From: Betaproteobacteria bacterium
Lineage (GTDB): Bacteria > Pseudomonadota > Gammaproteobacteria > Burkholderiales > Rhodocyclaceae
Assembly (NCBI GenBank): GCA_020621405.1
Contig: JAHRYN010000003.1
Location: 62,001-126,000 of the forward strand
DNA: 64,000 nucleotides
Direction of reading: 5' to 3'
Positions within the stretch are counted from its first letter, which is position 1; each line of letters begins with the position of its first letter. The notes under the pieces were generated by a model. It did no database searches. It was not told the origin of the DNA and saw only the letters and a program-made list of their open reading frames with translations. The position numbers and the translations under genes were made by a program. This document shows, one piece after another, positions 56,700 to 64,000 of the stretch.

Positions 56700-57491
56700 T
56701 CAGTGCGCGCGCAGTGCGTGCAGCGCGGACAGGATGTCGAGGCGCAGCGCGGTGACCGCCGCCGGGTCGGCCTGCTCGCGCGGACGCTCCAGGTCGACCA
56801 CCCATTCGCGCACGATGCGTCCGGGCGCCTCGCCCATCAGCAGGATGCGGTCGGCCACCAGGATGGCTTCGTCGATGTCGTGCGTGACCAGCAGCGCCGC
56901 CGTGTGCCATCGATGCACGACCTCGACCAGCAGCGCCTGCATTTCGGCGCGCGTGATCGCGTCGAGCGCGGAGAAGGGTTCGTCGGCGAACAGAAGCTGC
57001 GGCTCGCGTGCCAGCGCACGCGCCAGCGCCACGCGCTGCGCCATGCCGCCGGACAGTTGCGCCGGATAGCGGTGTGCATGTCCCGCCAGGCCGACTGCCG
57101 ACAGCGCCTGCTCGATGCGGGCGGCGCGTTCGACCGGCGTCAGTCGCGGCTGGTGCTCGAAATCGAGTCCGAAGCCGGCGTTGCCCGCTGCGTCCAGCCA
57201 GGGCAGCAGACCGGGCTGCTGGAACACCAGCGCGGCGCGCGGATGCGGCGCCTGCAGCGGTTCGCCGAGAAAGCGGATATCGCCGGACGCTGGCGCTTCC
57301 AGCCGGGCCAGCACGCGCAGCAGAGAGGATTTGCCGCAGCCGCTGCCGCCGAGCAGGCAGACGATTTCCCGGTGCCGCACGTCGAGCGACACATCGGCGA
57401 ACACCGCATGCCCGTCGGCATAGGAAAAGTTCAAGCCGCTCGCCTGCAGCGCCAGACCGGTTCCGCCGTCGCCGGACACGGCCGTGCTCAC
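56700..57491 (-). CDS. ABC ATPase of the third SsuB/NrtD-type importer
   Basis: A 263-aa ATPase. Walker A GGSGCGKSS, Q-loop FQQPGLLPWL, signature LSGGMAQR, Walker B LLFADEPFSALD and switch LVTHDIDEA are intact. Its start overlaps the stop of the acyl-CoA-dehydrogenase-like gene (ATGA) and it ends 36 bases before the binding-protein gene. Together with the permease at 54676 it forms the importer of this operon. Confidence 0.92.
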   Translation of the reverse strand: MSTAVSGDGGTGLALQASGLNFSYADGHAVFADVSLDVRHREIVCLLGGSGCGKSSLLRVLARLEAPASGDIRFLGEPLQAPHPRAALVFQQPGLLPWLDAAGNAGFGLDFEHQPRLTPVERAARIEQALSAVGLAGHAHRYPAQLSGGMAQRVALARALAREPQLLFADEPFSALDAITRAEMQALLVEVVHRWHTAALLVTHDIDEAILVADRILLMGEAPGRIVREWVVDLERPREQADPAAVTALRLDILSALHALRAH

Positions 57492-58576
57492 GCCGCCCTC
57501 GCCTGCGCTTCGGCCTGCCGCTGCAGTTCGACCTGCAGCTGGGTCACGCTGGGCGTAATCACCGGCACGAAGGCCGACTCCTGCAGGCGGCGCGCGAAAC
57601 CGAACTGCGCATCGACCAGATAGGCGCGGCCGCCGCTGGCCTGCAGCTCGAGCTGCACCGCGCGCTGCACCTGTTCGGCCAGCGCGATGCGCAGACGAAA
57701 CAGCTGGGCCGCATCGGCGACGAACACACCATCGCCCAGACCGTCGAGCAAAGCGCCGGTCAGCTGGCGCAGCGCGCCGGACACCGCATCGAGCTCATCC
57801 TGCAGCACGCCACGCGAACTGCTGCAGCGCGACTGCGCAGCAGCCAGCGCGGCACGCGCCAGCCCGATGGACATGCCGCACTGCATGCCGAGGAAGGCCG
57901 GCCGCACTCGCGGCAGCCAGGCGCGGGCATCGGCGGTGATCACGTCGCGCTCGTCGATCGCCACTGCATCGATGCACAGCGCAGCCGTGTTGCTGCCGCG
58001 CATGGCGATCAGGTCGAGATCGTCGCTGCGCGCGATGCCGTCGCGCTCGCTGTCGAGCGCAACGATGAAGGGTGCTCCGCCATCGGCCGCCGACACCGCG
58101 GCCGCGAACACGAAGCCCGACTTGCGCAGATTGGTGACCCAGGGCAGCTGGCCATCGAGCCGCCAGCCGCGGTCCGTGCGCGACGCGGCGATCTGCAGCG
58201 ACTCGATGCCGCACAGGTACTTCATCGCGTTGGACAGGCCGGTGGCACCGGCCTGGCGTCCGCGTATCAGCGGTTCGAGCAGGCGTTCGCGCAGCGCGCC
58301 GTTCGGGCTCTGCAGCAGGTATTCGATGAAGGTGCGATGGCCCCAGAACACGAAGGCGGCGGCCAGCGAATGTTCGGCGACGGCCGCGATGGCGTCGACC
58401 GCATCGCGCACATCGCCGCCCGAACCGCCGGACGCTGTGGCCACGCCGGCACCGAACAGTCCGGCATCAGCCAGCGCGGGCAGCAGTGCCTCGTCGTCGG
58501 CACTGCCGTCGTTGAGCGCCGGTGCGTTGTCGCGCAGCCAGTCCTGCAGCGCGGCCGGCAGCAGGCGCCCGCTCAT
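57488..58576 (-). CDS. Acyl-CoA-dehydrogenase-like flavoprotein
   Basis: A 362-aa member of the acyl-CoA dehydrogenase fold, related to SfnB/DszC-type monooxygenases by context. The helical N-domain (about 10-115), flavin/beta domain (about 120-220, with ATGLSNAMKYLCGIESL and WVTNLRKSGFVFAAAV) and C-terminal four-helix bundle are visible. No classical catalytic Glu can be assigned with confidence. ATG 58576 overlaps the AhpD-like stop (ATGA); a longer opening upstream is inside that gene. The probable task is oxidative attack on an imported organosulfur compound, inferred from the operon. Confidence 0.75.
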   Translation of the reverse strand: MSGRLLPAALQDWLRDNAPALNDGSADDEALLPALADAGLFGAGVATASGGSGGDVRDAVDAIAAVAEHSLAAAFVFWGHRTFIEYLLQSPNGALRERLLEPLIRGRQAGATGLSNAMKYLCGIESLQIAASRTDRGWRLDGQLPWVTNLRKSGFVFAAAVSAADGGAPFIVALDSERDGIARSDDLDLIAMRGSNTAALCIDAVAIDERDVITADARAWLPRVRPAFLGMQCGMSIGLARAALAAAQSRCSSSRGVLQDELDAVSGALRQLTGALLDGLGDGVFVADAAQLFRLRIALAEQVQRAVQLELQASGGRAYLVDAQFGFARRLQESAFVPVITPSVTQLQVELQRQAEAQARAA

Positions 58577-59139
58577 GGCTGCAGCACGCCCGGGCGGAAG
58601 GCTTCGAGTTGCGGATTGATCGGGCTCTGCGCCAGGCTGTTGGCGAAATTGCACAGCGTGGCCAGGCTTACGCCGAGGATCACTTCCAGCACCTGTGCAT
58701 CGGTGAAGCCCGCCGCCTTGAAGCTGGCGAGGTCGCTGTCGCTGACCGCACCGCGCGTCGCGATGACGGCGCGGGCAAAGGCGGCGATCGCATCGTGACG
58801 GGCATGGCCGGTCGGCTGTCCGCGCTGCAGCGCGACCACCGCCGCGCCATCGAAGCCGGCTTTCTTCAGCGCGATCGCGCTGTGCCCGGCGACGCAGAAG
58901 TCGCAGCCATGTACGGTCGCCGCCGTGATCTGGACCACTTCGCGTTCGGCCAGCGTCAGGCTCGCCCGGCTGTTGATCTCGGACACGGTGAGATAGGTTT
59001 CCAGCGCCACCGGTGCGTTCGACAGCGCCGCGATCAGATTGGGCAGGAAGCCGTTGTTGGCGATCACCCGCTCGATGAGCGGGCGGCTCGCCTCCGGTGC
59101 GCTGTCGGCGGTATGCAGGGTCAGTCGGGTCATACGCAT
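58573..59139 (-). CDS. AhpD/carboxymuconolactone decarboxylase-like protein
   Basis: A 188-aa all-helical protein of the CMD/AhpD family. The redox pair CDFC with a following His is seen in HGCDFCVAGHSAIALKKAG (about 85-100), the AhpD-type peroxidase/thiol active site. It probably removes peroxides or oxidised products formed by the neighbouring flavoenzyme. It is first of the operon to 54676, under a TTGGTT-N21-TAGAGT promoter, and its stop overlaps the next start. Confidence 0.88.
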   Translation of the reverse strand: MRMTRLTLHTADSAPEASRPLIERVIANNGFLPNLIAALSNAPVALETYLTVSEINSRASLTLAEREVVQITAATVHGCDFCVAGHSAIALKKAGFDGAAVVALQRGQPTGHARHDAIAAFARAVIATRGAVSDSDLASFKAAGFTDAQVLEVILGVSLATLCNFANSLAQSPINPQLEAFRPGVLQP

Positions 59140-59160
59140 CCCTCATTTGAAGATGCGCGC

Positions 59161-59193
59161 ACTCTAGCGAGGCACCGGATCCGTCCAAACCAA
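59161..59193 (-). promoter_or_regulatory. Sulfur-type promoter of the AhpD-ABC operon
   Basis: Minus strand TTGGTT (complement of 59188-59193), 21 bases, TAGAGT (complement of 59161-59166), about 20 bases before the first start codon. The short leader suggests a transcription start close to the gene. Confidence 0.65.
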
Positions 59194-59307
59194 TTAAATC
59201 AGCTGAGCTTTTGAAGGAAACCAATGCATGACGCGCGACGCGGCGCATCAGGCAGTTCGCATCGTGAGCAGGTTGCGACATCGCGAGCCCGCGATCCGTG
59301 AAGTTGA

Positions 59308-59345
59308 AAAAAGGGCGGAGCGCCTGCCGGCACACCGCCCTTTTT
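59308..59345. terminator. Bidirectional intrinsic terminator
   Basis: AAAAAGGGCGG (59308-59318) pairs with CCGCCCTTTTT (59335-59345), giving T-rich 3' ends on both strands. It ends the encapsulin operon on the minus strand, 18 bases after the desulfurase stop. Confidence 0.85.
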
Positions 59346-59362
59346 CATGCCACGACAGAAAG

Positions 59363-61289
<1,927 letters not shown>

Positions 61290-61318
<29 letters not shown>

Positions 61319-62222
61319 GGTACTTGCCGATCTCCACGTCATCGAGCACGGCCAGCGCGTCTTCGGTCAGCACGGCCAGGGAGCAGTACAGCGAAATCAG
61401 ATAGGACGCGATCGCGCTGCGGTTGATGCCCATGAAGCGGACCGACAGGCCCGGGCTCTGTTCGCCGGCGATGCCGGGCTGGAACAGGCCGACCACGCCC
61501 TGGCGCTTTTCGCCGGTACGCAACAGGATGATCTTGGTCTTGCCGTCCTCGACCGGCACCTTGTCCGACGGGATCAGCGGCAGGCCGCGCCAGGTCAGGA
61601 ACTGCGACCCGAACAGGCTGACCGTCGGCGGCGGCACGCCACGACGCGTGCATTCGCGGCCGAAGGCGGCGATCGCCAGCGGGTGGGTCAGGAAGAAACC
61701 GGGTTCCTTCCACACCTTGCCTATCAGGTCGTCGAGATCGTCCGGCGTCGGTGCGCCGGTCAGCGTCGAGATGCGCTGATCGTCGTGCACATTGGCCAGC
61801 AGGCCGTACTCGGGATTGTTGATCAGCTCGCTTTCCTGCCGCTCCTTGATGGTCTCTATGGTCAGGCGCAGCTGTTCCTTGATCTGGTCGTGCGGGCTGC
61901 TGTACAGGTCGGAAATGCGGGTATGCACGTCCAGCACGGTGGTGACCGCATTCAGGAAGTATTCGCGCGGCTGTTCGTCGTAATCGACGAAGATCTGCGG
62001 CAGTTCGGCCTCGTCGCGCTGCGAGCACGCGACGCGCACGTCCTGCGGATTCTTGACGCGGTTCACGCGATAGATGCCGGCCTCGACCGGCAGCCACTGC
62101 AGCAGATGCACCAGCCAGCGCGGCGTGATGGTCGACAGCTGGGGTACGGTCTTGGTGGCGTTGGCAAGCTGGCGGGCGGCGTGGTCGCCGAGCGCCAGCT
62201 GCGCGTCCTGATGGTCTGCCAT
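61290..62222 (-). CDS. Family 2A encapsulin shell protein (SrpI-like)
   Basis: A 310-aa HK97-fold shell subunit that assembles into a hollow icosahedral nanocompartment. ATG 62222 has AAGGAG eight bases upstream, the best ribosome site of the operon, fitting the high copy number a shell needs. Family hallmarks include PQLSTITPRWLVHLLQWLPVEAG near the N-terminus, INNPEYGLLANV, LIGKVWKEPGFFLTHP and the C-terminal GLSVRFMGINRSAIASYLISLYCS with VEIGKYHEY. Cyanobacterial SrpI, induced by sulfur starvation, is the reference member. The downstream desulfurase is its cargo. Confidence 0.94.
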
Positions 62223-62254
62223 GGAAAAACTCCTTGCGATGTGAGGAAACGGCT

Positions 62255-62290
62255 TATTCAAAAATTTGCTAAGTGAATATCTCTTTCTTC
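62255..62290 (-). promoter_or_regulatory. A/T-rich inverted repeat upstream of the shell gene
   Basis: TATTCA (62255-62260 complement region) and TGAATA (62274-62279) flank an A/T-rich core in the 108-base gap between the XRE gene and the shell. The base composition is unusual for this chromosome. It may be a separate promoter or a site for the XRE regulator. No firm boxes assigned. Confidence 0.35.
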
Positions 62291-62330
62291 TAAGCGGGCA
62301 TCAACCTGCTATAGCCGCCAAACAGCCGGG

Positions 62331-62651
62331 TCATCGACGGAATGCGTCGGACGTGGGCGCAGATGGCACGTCGTCACCCGAAGGTTCGCAGCGCGCCAGC
62401 AGCGATGACAGCGTCAGGCCCAGTGCCCGGGCCAGTTTGAAGATGGTCACCAGCGACGGCATTGCCCGGCCGCGCTCCACCTCGCCCAGATAGGAACGGT
62501 TCAGTTCCGCCCGCTCGGCCAGCGCTTCCTGCGACCAGCCGCGCTCCTCGCGCGACACCCGGACCGCCAGACCGAAGGCATCGCCTATCGATGCCGGCGT
62601 GCAGGCGGGTGCCGTGCCGTTACCGGCGACAAGGACGCAGGGCGTACTCAT
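62331..62651 (-). CDS. XRE-family helix-turn-helix regulator
   Basis: A 106-aa DNA-binding protein. The HTH_3 domain (about 24-87) reads FGLAVRVSREERGWSQEALAERAELNRSYLGEVERGRAMPSL, with the usual recognition-helix spacing. The first 20 residues contain two Cys (TPCVLV, APACTP) and a third follows the HTH (ARCEP), which could sense redox or sulfur state; that is speculation. ATG 62651 overlaps the serine acetyltransferase stop (ATGA). It sits between biosynthesis and shell genes, so it is the best candidate regulator of the encapsulin operon. Confidence 0.88.
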   Translation of the reverse strand: MSTPCVLVAGNGTAPACTPASIGDAFGLAVRVSREERGWSQEALAERAELNRSYLGEVERGRAMPSLVTIFKLARALGLTLSSLLARCEPSGDDVPSAPTSDAFRR

Positions 62652-63619
62652 ATCCGCACCTCCTCGGGCGATCCCTGTTCGTGCAGCGAACCGGCCTGGG
62701 TGACATGGCTGCCGGGCGGCACGCTGCGTGTCAGCCACACGTTGCCGCCTATGGTGGAGCCGCGGCCGATGGTGACGCGGCCGAGTATCGTTGCGCCGGC
62801 GTAGATGACGACGTCGTCCTCGACCAGCGGATGGCGCGGCAGGCCCTTCTGCAGCCCGCCGTCCTCGCCTGCCGGGAAACGCTTGGCGCCCAGCGTGACG
62901 GCCTGGTACAGGCGCACCCGTTCGCCGATGACCGCGGTTTCGCCGATCACCACGCCGGTGCCGTGGTCGATGAAGAAGCCGGCGCCAATCTGCGCCCCCG
63001 GATGGATGTCGATGCCGGTCAGCGAATGCGCCGCCTCGGCGATGATGCGGCCGACCAGCGGCACGCCGAGTGAATGCAGCTGGTGTGCAAGCCGGTGGTG
63101 GATGATCGCCAGCACACCCGGGTAGCACAGCAGCACCTCATCGACGCTGCGGGCGGCCGGATCGCCCTGGTAGGCGGCCAGCACGTCGCTGTCGAGCAGT
63201 CGGCGCAACGTCGGCAACGACAGCGCGAATGCCTCTACGATGCGTCTGGCCCGCACATCGACACCGTCGCCGCCGTCAGCCGCGTGACGTGCGTTGTAGT
63301 GCAGTTCAAGCCGGACCTGCTGCAGCAGCGACACCAGGGCCGCGTCCAGCGTGTGGCCTATGTAGAAGTCCTCGCTCTCCTGGTGCAGGTCCGATGGACC
63401 CAGCCGCATCGGAAACAGCACGCCGCACAGCGCCTCGGCGATTTCACGCAGCGCGTCGCGCGACGGGAATTCCCGAGCGCCGAATTCGCGTGTGCGCTGC
63501 TGCGCACCGCGCCACTGCGCGCGTACCGCACGCAGTTCGGACACGATGCGATCGAGCTGCCAGGGACCGCCGGCTTCGGTCTCGGCCTTCCATTTCCTGC
63601 CATCCACTTTCGCGTTCAT
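62648..63619 (-). CDS. cysE: Serine O-acetyltransferase (EpsC/CysE type)
   Basis: A 323-aa enzyme making O-acetylserine from serine and acetyl-CoA, the first step of cysteine synthesis. A helical N-domain (about 20-190) precedes a left-handed beta-helix of hexapeptide repeats (about 200-300). Active-site text is visible in DIHPGAQIGAGFFIDHGTGVVIGETA and GAKRFP. The long N-domain is typical of the EpsC subgroup. ATG 63619 with GAAGG upstream is used; a TTG six bases earlier is weaker. Pairing with an encapsulin cysteine desulfurase is a known family 2A context and matches SrpH in cyanobacteria. Confidence 0.94.
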   Translation of the reverse strand: MNAKVDGRKWKAETEAGGPWQLDRIVSELRAVRAQWRGAQQRTREFGAREFPSRDALREIAEALCGVLFPMRLGPSDLHQESEDFYIGHTLDAALVSLLQQVRLELHYNARHAADGGDGVDVRARRIVEAFALSLPTLRRLLDSDVLAAYQGDPAARSVDEVLLCYPGVLAIIHHRLAHQLHSLGVPLVGRIIAEAAHSLTGIDIHPGAQIGAGFFIDHGTGVVIGETAVIGERVRLYQAVTLGAKRFPAGEDGGLQKGLPRHPLVEDDVVIYAGATILGRVTIGRGSTIGGNVWLTRSVPPGSHVTQAGSLHEQGSPEEVRI

Positions 63620-63655
63620 GCGCAACCTTCGTGTTCTGTCATCGTGCCTTGACGC

Positions 63656-64000
63656 TCAGTCCTGCTGCCAGGGCAGGCCGGACACCACCCAGCCGCCGCT
63701 GTTGCGGCGCTGCTGGTCGGCGTTGAGTTCACCCTCGAAACCCTCGAGCACGTTGAAGACGTTCGTGAAACCGGCCTTGGCCGCGGCTTCGGCTGCCAGA
63801 GCCGAACGCTTGCCGCTGCGGCACAGCAGCAGCACGACCGCCCCCTTGCCTGCTTTGGTTTCGAGTTCCTTAACGAAGCGCGGATTGCGCGTCATCGAGG
63901 TGCCGGTCGCCCAGGCCACATGGAGGGCACCGGGTACATGGCCGACGAACTTGCGTTCTTCCGCGGTGCGCACGTCGACCAGCACGGCGTCGCCGGCGGA
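63656..64000 (-). CDS. Rhodanese-like sulfurtransferase, N-terminus outside the window
   Basis: At least 115 residues of a single rhodanese domain, open through the window edge. VLVDVRTAEERKFVGHVPGALHV is the CH2A region and LLLCRSGKRSALAAEA the active loop with persulfide Cys. It would accept sulfane sulfur, for example from the cysteine desulfurase. It lies 36 bases upstream of the serine acetyltransferase start and in the same direction, so it probably opens or belongs to the encapsulin operon. Start codon and possible signal peptide cannot be seen. Confidence 0.9.
   Translation of the reverse strand, partial: SAGDAVLVDVRTAEERKFVGHVPGALHVAWATGTSMTRNPRFVKELETKAGKGAVVLLLCRSGKRSALAAEAAAKAGFTNVFNVLEGFEGELNADQQRRNSGGWVVSGLPWQQD

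Noticed and set aside
62255-62290. Another TTGGTT-N21-TANNNT promoter before the encapsulin shell
   Set aside because: A GGTT lies nearby, but the distance to a TANNNT box is 22-23 bases, so it does not fit the motif.

Overview
The window is a GC-rich (roughly two-thirds G+C by eye) chromosomal segment that looks like a free-living, motile betaproteobacterium, probably of the Rhodocyclales/Burkholderiales type. The evidence is PEP-CTERM proteins, an ESPR-type autotransporter, chemoreceptors next to flhB, ManC, ssu/tau sulfonate genes, and GGAGCGAGCCATGCTCGC-type REP palindromes. The species call is inference. No rRNA, tRNA or CRISPR array was seen.

Layout. 1-8.5 kb: a cut-off secreted metalloprotease, two membrane diguanylate cyclases, a PEP-CTERM protein with a candidate sigma-54 promoter, EttA and ManC. 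8.5-20.6 kb: signalling. One minus-strand operon encodes a REC-PAS regulator, a 63-aa protein, an HDOD protein, a REC/HD-GYP phosphodiesterase and a histidine kinase. A second encodes a four-PAS soluble chemoreceptor, a triple-CheW scaffold and a membrane chemoreceptor, followed by flhB. 20.7-26.8 kb: a 2025-aa autotransporter with a recent 324-bp internal duplication. 27.5-38.3 kb: sulfonate utilisation. ssuED is followed by a nine-gene operon with two complete SsuABC-type transporters, an SfnB-type oxidoreductase, a Mop/SsuF protein and an alpha/beta hydrolase, then a DUF2325 gene and a broken GntR regulator. 38.7-41.8 kb: accessory DNA of lower GC with a GIY-YIG + SLATT (2TM) + 28-aa proline-rich cassette, an IS110-family element and a gene remnant. 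41.9-47.0 kb: an AmmeMemoRadiSam pair, a second PEP-CTERM gene, a REP array and an amidohydrolase-like gene. 47.1-54.6 kb: ssuA-tauD, an orphan promoter/terminator unit, an ABC exporter, a REP array and the Prc protease. 54.7-59.2 kb: a third sulfur-type ABC operon with an acyl-CoA-dehydrogenase-like enzyme and an AhpD-like protein. 59.3-64 kb: a family 2A encapsulin operon with cysteine desulfurase cargo, shell, XRE regulator, serine acetyltransferase and a rhodanese.

How it fits together. More than half of the second half of the window is sulfur metabolism. Sulfonates are imported and desulfonated (Ssu, Tau, SfnB-like and acyl-CoA-dehydrogenase-like enzymes). Serine acetyltransferase feeds cysteine synthesis. 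Cysteine desulfurase packed in a protein shell probably handles sulfur storage or delivery. Seven promoters scattered over 32 kb share TTGGTT (or CGGTT) followed after exactly 21 bases by TANNNT, which ties most of these genes into one apparent sulfur-limitation regulon. Two of these promoters also carry an identical ACTTGTCATGACAAGT palindrome at the same offset. One motif copy drives no recognisable gene, only a short Cys-codon-bearing open frame running into a perfect terminator.
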